DNA of 64,000 nt from Alcaligenaceae bacterium (lineage in GTDB: Bacteria > Pseudomonadota > Gammaproteobacteria > Burkholderiales > Burkholderiaceae_B): the NCBI GenBank assembly GCA_013416445.1, contig JACCER010000004.1:62001-126000 (forward strand). The letters run 5' to 3'. Below are positions 15,809 to 24,470 of the stretch, one piece after another; position 1 is the stretch's first letter, and every line of letters starts with the position of its first letter. Position numbers and translations under genes: made by a program. Below the pieces are notes generated by a model. It was given only the letters and a program-made list of their open reading frames with translations. It did not search any database and was not told where the DNA came from.

Positions 15809-15923
15809 AGACAACTGCGTAACAGAAAATTGGACGGCCTGACGGCCTAGTGGTCTGAGTAGCTGGCTTTATTTGCGCGGCTGGTTGGGTGATGTAATAC
15901 TGCTCCAAATGTCGCTGATGCAA

Positions 15924-16142
15924 AAAGTCGGGTGTGTCGGGGGCTGTGCAGGCGCCTTGCGCAAGCCGTTACGGTCAGCGCCATCGAGGAGGCAAGGCCG
16001 CGGCTGTCTGAGCCCGGCGGGGGTCGGACCACTGGTCCGACCGGGCGAGTTCCGCGGACGCCTCGATGGCGCTGACCGTAACGGGAACCCCGTCAGGGGC
16101 GCAGCGCGTGAAGCCGAAACAGTCCCCGACACACCCGACTTT
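15924..16142. repeat. 219-bp nested palindromic element
   Basis: Outer 19-bp arms: AAAGTCGGGTGTGTCGGGG at 15924-15942 and its inverse at 16124-16142. Inner 24-bp arms: 15966-15989 (CCGTTACGGTCAGCGCCATC plus GAGG) and inverse at 16061-16084. The centre is a perfect 21-nt palindrome GGTCGGACCA-C-TGGTCCGACC at 16022-16042. The whole element can fold into one long hairpin. No gene is seen. Confidence 0.75.
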
Positions 16143-16204
16143 CTCAAGAGCGAAAAACCATCTCCTCGACATATCCAACATTCATGCACAGCACTTATTA
16201 CATG

Positions 16205-16912
16205 TCAGGCAGCTTCTTTTTGAGCCAGCAAATGACGATAAACTAGGCCGCCCAACATGCCGCCAACAATAGGCGCCAACCAGAACAACCATAGTTGATC
16301 AATTGCCCATCCACCCTGAAACAACGCAACTCCAGTGGAGCGCGCCGGATTCACCGAAGTGTTTGTTACCGGGATACTGATCAGGTGGATCAAGGTCAGG
16401 CCCAGGCCAATCGCAATACCGGCAAAGCCAGCAGGCGCACGGCTGTCAATGGCGCCCATAATGATAAAAATAAAAAAGCCGGTCATGACTAGTTCGCAAA
16501 CCAGCGCGGCAGTCAATGCGTAGCCGCCTGGCGAATGTTCGCCAAAGCCATTAGAGGCAAAGCCACTGGCGCTTGCGTCGAACCCAGCCTTGCCGCTGGC
16601 GATCAAATACAACACGCTTGCCGCCAAGATGGCGCCAAGCACCTGTGCCACCACATAGGGAAGCAAGTCTTTAAGCGGAAACTTCCCTCCGGCAACCAGC
16701 CCAAAAGTAACGGCCGGGTTGATATGACAGCCGGAAATATGGCCTATGGCATAACACATGGTCAGCAAAGTCAGGCCAAACGCAAGCGCCACACCAACAA
16801 AACCTATACCCAATTCAGGAAAGGCCGCTGCCAATACAGCACTGCCGCACCCTCCCATAACCAGCCAGAAAGTGCCGAAAAATTCAGCTGTACATCGTTT
16901 TCCTAATCCCAT
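16205..16912 (-). CDS. aqpZ: aquaporin Z
   Basis: A 235-residue major intrinsic protein with six membrane helices and both pore motifs: HINPAVTFG (NPA at residues 65-67) and [11 protein letters not shown]. The Arg after the second NPA and the overall length match bacterial AqpZ, a water channel of the inner membrane. The start ATG at 16912 follows an AAGGAAGAGG-type site. It stands alone, between the palindromic elements and the ubi gene group. Confidence 0.95.
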   Translation of the reverse strand: MGLGKRCTAEFFGTFWLVMGGCGSAVLAAAFPELGIGFVGVALAFGLTLLTMCYAIGHISGCHINPAVTFGLVAGGKFPLKDLLPYVVAQVLGAILAASVLYLIASGKAGFDASASGFASNGFGEHSPGGYALTAALVCELVMTGFFIFIIMGAIDSRAPAGFAGIAIGLGLTLIHLISIPVTNTSVNPARSTGVALFQGGWAIDQLWLFWLAPIVGGMLGGLVYRHLLAQKEAA

Positions 16913-17036
16913 GGCCTCTTCCTTTTTGATGGACTAAAGGAACAATTCTATGGCTAGGCGCTTGTTGGTATTGTCAAGCTTTGAAAAGGATGGGAAATCT
17001 GGCCCGTGTTTGCTCTGGGTAACGAACTGTGTGGGG

Positions 17037-17076
17037 TCGGATTACGCGTCTGGCGGCGCCAAAGGCGTAACCCGAC
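17037..17076. repeat. REP-like intergenic repeat
   Basis: TCGGATTACGCGTCTGGCGG followed by CGCCAAAGGCGTAACCCGAC, just beyond the stop of ubiT. Confidence 0.7.
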
Positions 17077-17083
17077 TCGCAGC

Positions 17084-17536
17084 TTACGTTCGACCGAACA
17101 GGCGGTTGGCGAAGAAGTTGCCAGGTAGAAAAACAGATAAATCAATGGCGTCGAGTGTGTTCTTTACCAGCAGGCCAAGTTCGGTATCGCCTTCCATGAC
17201 CAGACGGCGGCTGAAAAACAAGGTATCAGGGTCTTCTTTGCGCTGCGCCAACAAGAAAAAATCGTGTGCGTTGGCCTTGATGACCAGATCAATGTCGCCA
17301 TCGTGGCGAGCAGCTGAAAAAGACCCATTACGCCAGATGAAATCAAACTCCACGCCGGCATCCAGCACGTGTATGCGCAATTTGCGGTTATCAAGCAAAT
17401 CCAGCGTATCAGGCGGAAGATGCCGTGCCAGAGCGAGGTTCAGGCCCGCAGCAAATAACACAGAACCCGGATACGCCGGCAAACGGGACAAGACCTTACC
17501 CAGTGAGGGCGGTAACTGATAAGAGGCGGGGCTCAT
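17084..17536 (-). CDS. ubiT: UbiT, SCP2-domain protein of O2-independent ubiquinone synthesis
   Basis: A 150-residue SCP2-type lipid-binding protein resembling E. coli UbiT (YhbT): PGSVLFAAGLNLALA near the N-terminus and DGDIDLVIKANAHDFFLLAQ, then a C-terminal helix LFFSRRLVMEGDTELGLLVK. UbiT is an accessory lipid-binding factor of the anaerobic ubiquinone pathway. The ATG at 17536 is preferred because AGGAG lies 7 bases upstream. It is the last gene of the run ubiU-ubiV-trhA-ubiT on the minus strand, which supports the assignment. Confidence 0.87.
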   Translation of the reverse strand: MSPASYQLPPSLGKVLSRLPAYPGSVLFAAGLNLALARHLPPDTLDLLDNRKLRIHVLDAGVEFDFIWRNGSFSAARHDGDIDLVIKANAHDFFLLAQRKEDPDTLFFSRRLVMEGDTELGLLVKNTLDAIDLSVFLPGNFFANRLFGRT

Positions 17537-17563
17537 TGGTGACTCCTGGTGAAAGCCCATGCT

Positions 17564-18181
17564 TCAAGCAACATAGGACATGACAGTAAAATAATGGCAG
17601 GCGCTGCCGCCAATGACGAACAAATGCCATACCCCATGAGCATGGCGCCATTTTTCGTCGAAAATGTAAAAAACAATACCTGCGGTATAAATTAGCCCGC
17701 CGCCTGCCAGCCACAAAAAACCGGGCCATGACAGCGCCTGAATTAGCGGGACAGCAGCAATGACAGCCAGCCACCCCATCAGTACGTAAATAAACAGGGA
17801 AAGCAGCCGCTGGCCCTTGGCCAGCCAGATTTCCTGAGCGATGCCAAACACGGCCAATGCCCAAACGCTGCCTAAAAGCGACCAGCCCCAGGCACCGCGC
17901 AGGCTGACCAGTGCGAACGGGGTGTAGCTGCCAGCAATCAACAGATAAATGGAGCAATGGTCAAACTTGCACCAGATGGCCTTGGCCCGCCCCCGTAGGC
18001 TGTGATACAGCGTCGACGATAAGTACAAGGCCAGCAACATGACGCCGTATATGCTGAAACTGATGATTTTCCAGGGATCACCCTGGAGTGCAGCCACAAT
18101 GACCAGCGCCACCGCGCCTACTGTTGCCAGCCCTGCGGCGGCCAAATGGCTGATACTGTTGAATCGTTCGCCATAATACAT
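17564..18181 (-). CDS. trhA: TrhA/hemolysin III family (PAQR) membrane protein
   Basis: A 205-residue protein with seven membrane helices and the PAQR-family motifs: ERFNSISHLAAA at the N-terminus, STLYHS, and the C-terminal HGVWHLFVIGGSACHY. The His residues of the last motif and the earlier S-x3-H site form the putative metal site of the family. Bacterial members are called hemolysin III or TrhA and influence membrane lipid composition; a haemolytic role is not implied. It lies between ubiV (18 bp upstream) and ubiT (27 bp downstream), so it is probably co-transcribed with them. Confidence 0.9.
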   Translation of the reverse strand: MYYGERFNSISHLAAAGLATVGAVALVIVAALQGDPWKIISFSIYGVMLLALYLSSTLYHSLRGRAKAIWCKFDHCSIYLLIAGSYTPFALVSLRGAWGWSLLGSVWALAVFGIAQEIWLAKGQRLLSLFIYVLMGWLAVIAAVPLIQALSWPGFLWLAGGGLIYTAGIVFYIFDEKWRHAHGVWHLFVIGGSACHYFTVMSYVA

Positions 18182-18199
18182 AGTAGATACCTTGCTGTG

Positions 18200-19087
18200 T
18201 TAAGCCACCTGCAATTCCAGCCCTGGCCTGCCATGCCAGTAACCGTTACAAGGAGCCGCTGGCATCAAGTGCTGCAACTGATCGAAGGCGTCGGTGGGGT
18301 TTAGCCGCTTGTTGATGACTTCGTGGTAGAGCTCGATGACATTGGACGTGTACTGAGATTGCGGGCTGATGCGCACGACATCGACTTGCATGTCTTGCAT
18401 GGCGCTGATTTCGTTCAGCAAGGTATATACCAGCGCCGACTGGGTCTGTATGCCGTTCAGCACCAGAAACGGCTGGCTTTCGCGTGTTTCAAGCAATAGA
18501 CCGTCGGGGTGATCCATGCAGACATACTGGCAGTTGTCTTTGGGTATGTTACGGTTGCGAGCCGTAAAGCAACGCGCCGAAAAAGCCAGCGGCATGCGCC
18601 CATAGGCAAACACTTCTGTTTCGATGCCAGCCGGGCGACCTTGCTGCATGCTCTCTAGGCCTTCGGCCCCCATTTCCAGAGGCATGACCCAACGGCGCGC
18701 ACCCAGCCCAGCCAGGATATCGAGCGTGGGCGTACTGTATATATTCAGGTAAGGCCCTGCGATAAACGGCTGCCCATCAAGGCAGTGCACGGCGCCCATA
18801 TCGTTGGCTTCGACCATGTAACGGCCGTTGTCGACTATTTTGCGCAGTATGCTTAGGTCGTTGCCGGACTCGATCAGCACCTGGGTGGACAACACCACTT
18901 GTTTACCCGCGTTGGCCAGCATATCGGCGATTTCCAGCCAATCGGGCAAGCGCAGTTCGCGCCGGCGAGAACACACGGTTTCACCTAAATACACGATGTC
19001 TACCGGAGTATGGGTAACAGACTCGTAAAACTGCATGGTATCGATGCGCGACCAGTAATATTGTAGTGGTCCCAAAGCGATTTTCAC
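18200..19087 (-). CDS. ubiV: UbiV, O2-independent ubiquinone hydroxylation
   Basis: A 295-residue U32-peptidase-like protein with the four-cysteine pattern of UbiV: C39 (GETVCSRRR, same position as in E. coli) and a second cluster CFTARNRNIPKDNCQYVCMD. UbiV and UbiU form a complex with [4Fe-4S] clusters that hydroxylates ubiquinone precursors without oxygen. The start is the GTG at 19087, seven bases after GGAG and aligned with the E. coli start (KIALGPLQYYW); an open frame further upstream overlaps ubiU and is rejected. UbiU lies 58 bp upstream. Confidence 0.93.
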   Translation of the reverse strand: MKIALGPLQYYWSRIDTMQFYESVTHTPVDIVYLGETVCSRRRELRLPDWLEIADMLANAGKQVVLSTQVLIESGNDLSILRKIVDNGRYMVEANDMGAVHCLDGQPFIAGPYLNIYSTPTLDILAGLGARRWVMPLEMGAEGLESMQQGRPAGIETEVFAYGRMPLAFSARCFTARNRNIPKDNCQYVCMDHPDGLLLETRESQPFLVLNGIQTQSALVYTLLNEISAMQDMQVDVVRISPQSQYTSNVIELYHEVINKRLNPTDAFDQLQHLMPAAPCNGYWHGRPGLELQVA

Positions 19088-19145
19088 AATAGTATCTCCT
19101 GCGTGTTGCTGCGTATTGCCGTGGATGCCCGCGATGGCATCCGGA

Positions 19146-20198
19146 TTATTTCCAGGGCCGGTGATAGGCGCCCAAAGTATGCTGCTGCCCCTCGGCAACC
19201 TTGTTCAGTTCGGCCATCCAGCTGGGCTTGACCGAATAACGCTGCTGGCTGGCAATGCATTGATCGATAGCATCGCGCCACACCCGGGTTACCTGGGCCA
19301 CATAGGCCGGGCTGCGCTGGCGCCCTTCTATTTTGATGGCGCGCACGCCCATTTGCATTAGTTTGGGCAGAAGTTCAAGGGTATTCAGGCTAGTAGGTTC
19401 TTCAAGGGCGTAATAGTTTTCGTTGGCGACATCGAAACGCCCCTTGCACAAGGTGGGATAGCCAGCGTTTTCGCCATCGGCATAGCGGTCGATTAAGACA
19501 CCATTAAGACGTGATTCCAGCCCTTCGGGAGTTTGTTGCCAACGCACTGATTTTGCCGGTGAACAAACCCCATGCGTATTGGGCGACTCGCCCGTGGCGT
19601 ACGACGACAAGGCGCAACGCCCTTCTACCATGACACACAGGCTGCCAAAACCGAATACTTCGATTTCGACTGGGGTTTTTTCTGTGACCTGCTCGACTTG
19701 GGCCATGGACAACACACGCGGCAATACAGCGCGCACGATGCCAAAGTGCTTGCGATAGAAATTAATGGCTTCGTAGTTGGTGGCCGACCCTTGTACCGAC
19801 AAATGCAAGCGCAACTGGGGATGATGCTGGCTGGCGTATTGCATCAGGCCTGGATCAGCCACGATCATGGCGTTTATGCCAGAGTCGGCGGCGCGGTCGA
19901 CAGCCTCGCGCCACAGCTTCCAGCCAGCCGGCTGCGGATAGGTGTTCAGGGCCAGAAACACCTTGCGCTGGTTGGCATGAGCATAGCGTATGCCTTCGTT
20001 GATGGCGGCTTCGCCAAAATTCAGGCCGGCGAAATTGCGGGCGTTGGTGGCATCGCGAAACCCCAGGTAAACACAATCGGCCCCGTTATCAATGGCCGAT
20101 TTGAGCGCGGGCAAACTGCCTGCGGGGCAAACAAGTTCCATGGGCGGTGTAGCGCCACTGGTTATAGAGTCGTACGAGGTGGGAAGTGTTTGGGTCAT
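19146..20198 (-). CDS. ubiU: UbiU, O2-independent ubiquinone hydroxylation
   Basis: A 350-residue U32-peptidase-family protein: MELVCPAGSLPALKSAIDNG start of the domain, RNFAGLNF, and the cluster cysteines in GSLCVMVEGRC (spacing of seven as in E. coli C169/C176), THGVCSPAKS and TLCKGRF. With UbiV it forms the oxygen-independent hydroxylase of ubiquinone synthesis, probably using prephenate as donor as in E. coli. The ATG at 20198 (MTQTLP) is chosen over 20261. First gene of the ubiU-ubiV-trhA-ubiT run. Confidence 0.93.
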   Translation of the reverse strand: MTQTLPTSYDSITSGATPPMELVCPAGSLPALKSAIDNGADCVYLGFRDATNARNFAGLNFGEAAINEGIRYAHANQRKVFLALNTYPQPAGWKLWREAVDRAADSGINAMIVADPGLMQYASQHHPQLRLHLSVQGSATNYEAINFYRKHFGIVRAVLPRVLSMAQVEQVTEKTPVEIEVFGFGSLCVMVEGRCALSSYATGESPNTHGVCSPAKSVRWQQTPEGLESRLNGVLIDRYADGENAGYPTLCKGRFDVANENYYALEEPTSLNTLELLPKLMQMGVRAIKIEGRQRSPAYVAQVTRVWRDAIDQCIASQQRYSVKPSWMAELNKVAEGQQHTLGAYHRPWK

Positions 20199-20326
20199 GA
20201 TGTTGCTCTTGGAGATAGTAGATACGCTCACGGAAATTTGTGGCGCAGGACTCCCCAGCACTGCCCCGCCGGAGTGACCGGCTGGGCAGCGCTATTAATT
20301 TTGCGCCGTTAAAAGCTAGGGGGAGA

Positions 20327-21532
20327 TCAGGCGGGTACGAGCACTGGCTCGTGCCTGACCGTAGGCGTGGCAACCGCAGCCAATGCCGGCCTTAAACCGG
20401 TTAGCAGGTATTCGACGAGTTCACGCACGGGCCGTATGGCATTGCCAAATGGCAGCTTTTCGGAGCCACGGAAAAACAGACCGCGCTTGATATCGCCTGC
20501 CAGGGCAAACGCCAACTGGGTGTCTATGCAAAACTGGCCATGCTTGCTGATGCCGTCTCGAAGGCCGCATTGCGCGAGGCAGTCGAAACCGACCGTACAT
20601 GGCTTGGGCTTGGCCATGCGCTGCAGCTTGGCTTCTTTTTCAAGATAGTTGGCCAGCCAGGGAGTACGCACGGCACGCGCCGGCAAACCGGCTACGCTCA
20701 TGAAGGTGACGATATCTTCGGGCCTGGCTTCGACCAAGACTTTTTTGAAATTTGGGTGGGCATCGCCTTCTTGGCTAACCGCAAAAGGTGTGCCCAGTTG
20801 CACTGCGCTGGCGCCCATGCCCATCATGGTGACGACTTGTTCGTGGCTATGTATGCCGCCGGCTGTGATGAGGGGAATGTTTTCTTTTTCGAGCCCAAGG
20901 TCTTTGAACAACTGCAACGCGCCTTCGAGCACGGCGGGAAAGGCGAAATTGGGGTTGTTTAAGGATTCGGCGCTGGGAGCGCCCAGGTGGCCAGCCGCAT
21001 AACGCGGATTTTCAATGACGATGGCATCAGGCAGGCGATTTTTACGCATCCATTTTTTCAGGACTACGCCTATGCCGCGGACATCGGACAAAATGGGAAT
21101 AAGTGCTACTTTAGGAAAGTTGGCGGTAAGATCGGGGAGGTCGAGGGGCAGGCCAGCGCCCACCACGACGGCGTCGGCCTCGCTTTCGCAAGCCTGGCGC
21201 ACATAAGAAGCGTATTCGGCCACGGCTTTCATGACGTTGACAGCAATAAGCCCACTATTCTTGGCGAGTTTCTTGGCTGCCTGGATTTCGCGGTCAAGGG
21301 CGATAAGATTGACGGAGTCGATAAGGGCTTTATCGCGCGAACGGCCGGTTTGCACCATGAGATCGGGATGATGGCGCCGTAGATCGACGCTGGAAATGGT
21401 GCCGACCGCCCCCAGTGAAGCCACCGTGCCCGCCAGCCTGTGAGCGGAAACCCCCACGCCCATGCCGCCCTGCACTATGGGCAGCAGCAGTTTGCCTTTC
21501 AGCTTGAGTCGTTCTAGAGCAGTATGCAGCAC
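20327..21532 (-). CDS. nitronate monooxygenase family protein
   Basis: A 401-residue FMN-binding (beta/alpha)8 protein of the nitronate monooxygenase/2-nitropropane dioxygenase family: LPIVQGGMGVGVSAHRLAG at the N-terminus, ITAGGIHSHEQVVTMMGMGA phosphate-binding region, and AVQLGTPF. The C-terminal third (CTVGFDCLAQCGLRDG, with three cysteines) is an extension found in a subgroup. It should oxidise nitronates or a related substrate. It is the gene upstream of ubiU on the same strand, 128 bp away, and could share its transcription. Confidence 0.88.
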   Translation of the reverse strand: MLHTALERLKLKGKLLLPIVQGGMGVGVSAHRLAGTVASLGAVGTISSVDLRRHHPDLMVQTGRSRDKALIDSVNLIALDREIQAAKKLAKNSGLIAVNVMKAVAEYASYVRQACESEADAVVVGAGLPLDLPDLTANFPKVALIPILSDVRGIGVVLKKWMRKNRLPDAIVIENPRYAAGHLGAPSAESLNNPNFAFPAVLEGALQLFKDLGLEKENIPLITAGGIHSHEQVVTMMGMGASAVQLGTPFAVSQEGDAHPNFKKVLVEARPEDIVTFMSVAGLPARAVRTPWLANYLEKEAKLQRMAKPKPCTVGFDCLAQCGLRDGISKHGQFCIDTQLAFALAGDIKRGLFFRGSEKLPFGNAIRPVRELVEYLLTGLRPALAAVATPTVRHEPVLVPA

Positions 21533-21604
21533 AATAAGTGTCCTTCAAAAAATATAGGCGTGAAAACGCAGTAGCCACTATGCAACCGAACGGCTTCATA
21601 CTCC

Positions 21605-21618
21605 TTAACAAATATCAA
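21605..21618. promoter_or_regulatory. FNR/Dnr-type box
   Basis: TTAACAAATATCAA has the same half-site pattern (TTAAC-N4-ATCAA) as the box before nrdD. It lies between the nitronate monooxygenase gene and the DUF2249/NnrS-like operon. Confidence 0.45.
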
Positions 21619-21753
21619 GGTTATGCCTTTTAAGTTGATGTAACAATGCGCGGTTGGCTGTAGGGTTATGCTCGTTGGGTGGATAATCGCGCGGTATGGT
21701 TATAAAGCCTGGATCAGGGCTTGCCCAAATGTTTTTAATATGAGGATGCCGAA

Positions 21754-21978
21754 TTGCCAGATGACACTATCCTGGATGTGTGCGGGCTCGAACCGCCAGA
21801 ACCCCTGGAACAGGTGCTGGAAGCACTGGCCACGCTGCCGCACGGCCAAAGGCTGCGCATGCTGATCGACCGCGAACCTCGGCCACTGTATTCCATACTG
21901 GATCAAAATCATTTTTCGTACAGCACCAGCCATACCGACGACTACCGTTACCAGATACTGATCTGGCATAAAAACTAA
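21754..21978 (+). CDS. DUF2249 domain protein, second copy
   Basis: A 74-residue DUF2249 protein (ILDVCGLEPPEPLEQVLEAL, LPHGQRLRMLIDREPRPLYS, DDYRYQILIW). The start is a TTG at 21754 with GAGGA seven bases upstream; no ATG gives the complete domain. Its stop overlaps the ATG of the next gene (TAATG), so the two are translationally coupled. The partner is a polytopic membrane protein, and a Dnr-like regulator follows, which points to nitric oxide or low-oxygen respiration. Function unknown. Confidence 0.82.
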   Translation: MPDDTILDVCGLEPPEPLEQVLEALATLPHGQRLRMLIDREPRPLYSILDQNHFSYSTSHTDDYRYQILIWHKN

Positions 21979-23300
21979 TGCGCCGGGCGCTGTCTTTCGA
22001 TAACTCGCCCCCGCTATCCGTACCCTTGCGCTTTTTCATCAATGCGCCGGTTTTCACGGTGTTGGCGGGCCTGTTGCTGCTATGGGCTGGCCCACAGGCG
22101 CTGGAATCGCGCTGGTCGCCCTATGCACTGGCCCTGACCCACCTGCTGACACTGGGGGTATTGGCCAGCGCCATGGCAGGGGCGCTCATGCAGATACTGC
22201 CTGTTGCCACCGGAATAAGCATATTGGCCCCGCGCCTGGCATCAAGCGTCGTACACGCCTTGCTCACCCTGGGCACGCTGGCCCTGGCAGCTGCATTCTT
22301 GCTTATACAGCCATGGCTATTCCATCTGGCCTTATGCCTGCTGGCGCTAGCCTTTCTTTGTCTGCTGGCAGCCTGCGCCGGCGGCCTCTGGCGGCACAGG
22401 CGGCTGGCAGAACAAGGCTCGGAAGAAATATTGCTGGCTGTCCGCCTGGCAATCTGCGCCTTATTCGCCACAGTAGTACTAGGTGTGGTGCTGGCAGCCG
22501 GGTTTGCCTGGTCGCTGTCCTTGCCCATGGCGCTACTGACCGACGTACATGCAGCCTGGGGCTTGCTGGGATGGGTGGGTTTGCTGGTCATGGGCATGGC
22601 CTACCAGGTTATACCCATATTTCAGGCAACAGAGCTTTATCCTCGCTTTATTACCCGCTGGCTGGCGCCACTAAGTTTCACCTTGCTGGTGCTCTGGACC
22701 GGCGCCGTAATGGGTTACCTCGGCGCCAGCCACCCGGCCACCCGCCTGGCGACGGTACTGCTGTTTTCTGCCTATACCGTGTTTGCCATTGCCACCTTTT
22801 ACCTGCTCTGGACGCGCAAGCGGCCCAAGGCCGATGCCACTACGCTATTTTGGCGTACTGCAATGGTCAGCCTGGCCAGTTGCACCCCAATATGGCTGCT
22901 GCAGCATATTACCGATGCCGACTACAGCGTTTTACTAGGGGTATTGTTTATAGTGGGTTTTGCCTGGTCGGCAATTAACGGCATGCTGTACAAGATACTG
23001 CCATTTCTGCTTTGGCATAACTCGCAAAGAAATCTGATGGTAGCGCTACGCATTGTGCCCAAGGTAAAAACCATTATCCCGGACCCCGTCGCGGTCAGGC
23101 AATTCTGGGCGCACTTGCCGGCTTTGCTGTTGCTTGCCGCCGCCAGCTTGTGGCCCACGCCGTTTACCCATGCGGCAGCGCTGGTATTTACCCTATCGGT
23201 GGGCTGGCTGGGGTGGAATGTAGCCAGCGGCCTACGCCTGTATTTACGCGCACAAAAAGCCATCACCCAAACACTGGCAGAAGAAAACCGTGCTCCGTAG
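21978..23300 (+). CDS. polytopic membrane protein, NnrS/haem-copper-oxidase-I-like
   Basis: A 440-residue protein with about 12 membrane helices. Conserved-looking His positions occur in helices (LTHLLTLGVLAS, DVHAAWGLLGWVGLLV, LLQHITDAD, LLWHNSQRN), with the spacing style of haem-copper oxidase subunit I-like or NnrS proteins, which respond to nitric oxide. I cannot assign it firmly to either. It is coupled to the DUF2249 gene and faces a Dnr-like regulator (convergent, 8-bp gap), so a role in nitrogen-oxide metabolism or protection is likely but inferred. Confidence 0.65.
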   Translation: MRRALSFDNSPPLSVPLRFFINAPVFTVLAGLLLLWAGPQALESRWSPYALALTHLLTLGVLASAMAGALMQILPVATGISILAPRLASSVVHALLTLGTLALAAAFLLIQPWLFHLALCLLALAFLCLLAACAGGLWRHRRLAEQGSEEILLAVRLAICALFATVVLGVVLAAGFAWSLSLPMALLTDVHAAWGLLGWVGLLVMGMAYQVIPIFQATELYPRFITRWLAPLSFTLLVLWTGAVMGYLGASHPATRLATVLLFSAYTVFAIATFYLLWTRKRPKADATTLFWRTAMVSLASCTPIWLLQHITDADYSVLLGVLFIVGFAWSAINGMLYKILPFLLWHNSQRNLMVALRIVPKVKTIIPDPVAVRQFWAHLPALLLLAAASLWPTPFTHAAALVFTLSVGWLGWNVASGLRLYLRAQKAITQTLAEENRAP

Positions 23301-23307
23301 CTTGATT

Positions 23308-23988
23308 CTAGCCTTGGTACTCAGCCAGTTTTTTACAATCGAGCAGTGTAATTTCGCGGCCCTTGACCTTGATGCAGCCACTACCGCTTAATTCATTCAA
23401 GATGCGTGAAAAATGCTCGGGTGTCAGGTTCAGGCGCGATGCAATAACCGTTTTACTGGTTTCCAGCCTGAATTGCTCACCATCCACACCAGACTGGCCT
23501 TTCAGCAAATAGCCAATTACGCGCTGTGTGCCGGAACGCAACGAGTAGGCTTCAACATCGCTGACCAACGCATGCAGGCGCTGGCTGAGGCCCCCCAGCA
23601 TTCTTCGGGCCAGACCGGGGCGGCGGTCGAGTTCGTCGAACAATACGGTTTTATCGACATGCAACAATAACGTGTCAGCCAAAGCCTGTGCCGATACAAT
23701 ATAGGCCTTATCCATGAACATCAGCGCTTCACCGAAACTGTCGCCCGGGCCTATAAGCCTGACGACCTTCTCGCTGCCCATGGGCGATACGAACATCAAC
23801 TTGATCTGGCCATACACCACCGTATGAAACCCCACGCAAGGATCGCCACGATGAAACACCATGGCTCCGCGTGGAACCTGGACTTCTGTTGTACCCACAG
23901 CGATATTATTTAGCTCGTCGCTGCCCAGCGCATTGAACAATGGCACCCGTGATAGAAAATCCTGGATGCGTACCTTGCCTGTCGTCAT
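23308..23988 (-). CDS. Crp/Fnr-family regulator, Dnr-like
   Basis: A 226-residue regulator with a cyclic-nucleotide-binding-type sensor domain (about residues 15-120, RGAMVFHRGDPCVGFHTVVY), a dimerisation helix and a C-terminal HTH (SRLNLTPEHFSRILNELSGS). It lacks the N-terminal four-cysteine cluster of FNR, so it is not a typical oxygen sensor; the length and pattern fit Dnr/NnrR-type nitric-oxide responders. The ATG at 23988 begins the domain. It lies between an NnrS-like gene and hemN, and the nearby TTGAC/TTAAC-N4-ATCAA-type boxes are its probable or FNR's targets. Confidence 0.85.
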   Translation of the reverse strand: MTTGKVRIQDFLSRVPLFNALGSDELNNIAVGTTEVQVPRGAMVFHRGDPCVGFHTVVYGQIKLMFVSPMGSEKVVRLIGPGDSFGEALMFMDKAYIVSAQALADTLLLHVDKTVLFDELDRRPGLARRMLGGLSQRLHALVSDVEAYSLRSGTQRVIGYLLKGQSGVDGEQFRLETSKTVIASRLNLTPEHFSRILNELSGSGCIKVKGREITLLDCKKLAEYQG

Positions 23989-24059
23989 AGTGCTAGTATC
24001 CTTTAACGTTGCTGTGCTTGCACATGGCCACAACACTCATCTGAAGCAGAATAGTCATC

Positions 24060-24449
24060 GTGATCAAAATCCTGTTCAACACTGTAGGAACATTGGCGCT
24101 CGTTCTTGCCGTTCTTGGCCTGTTTTTGCCCCTGCTTCCCACGACTCCATTTTTACTGCTGGCTTCGGCTTGTTACTTGCGCGGCTCTGAGCGCCTGCAC
24201 GGCTGGCTGATGAGCAACAAAGTATTTGGCCCTTACCTGACCAATATGCAAAACGGCCGAGGCATTCCGATGCGCTCAAAAATTACAGCGTTGTGCTTCT
24301 TGTGGATATCATTGGCCTTTTCTGCCTGGTTCATCGACATTCCCTGGGTACGTCTGTTTTTGCTAATTCCTGGTGTCGGCGTAACCATATACCTGCTCAG
24401 GGCCAAAACACTGCCAGCCGCGCCTGCGCAAACCAAAGCCTGCGACTGA
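24060..24449 (+). CDS. YbaN/DUF454 inner-membrane protein
   Basis: A 129-residue DUF454 protein with about four membrane helices; the motif FLPLLPTTPFLLLASACYLR (residues 22-41) and the following GSERLHGWL segment are diagnostic. E. coli YbaN is the model; its function is unknown. The start is GTG at 24060, first codon of the domain. It is divergent from the Dnr-like gene and convergent with hemN. Confidence 0.88.
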   Translation: MIKILFNTVGTLALVLAVLGLFLPLLPTTPFLLLASACYLRGSERLHGWLMSNKVFGPYLTNMQNGRGIPMRSKITALCFLWISLAFSAWFIDIPWVRLFLLIPGVGVTIYLLRAKTLPAAPAQTKACD

Positions 24450-24470
24450 ACGGCGCCAGCCGGGTCGTAT

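Noticed and set aside
15628-16223. Short open frames within the palindromic elements
   Set aside because: They occur on both strands because of the inverted repeats and GC richness and show no protein family.
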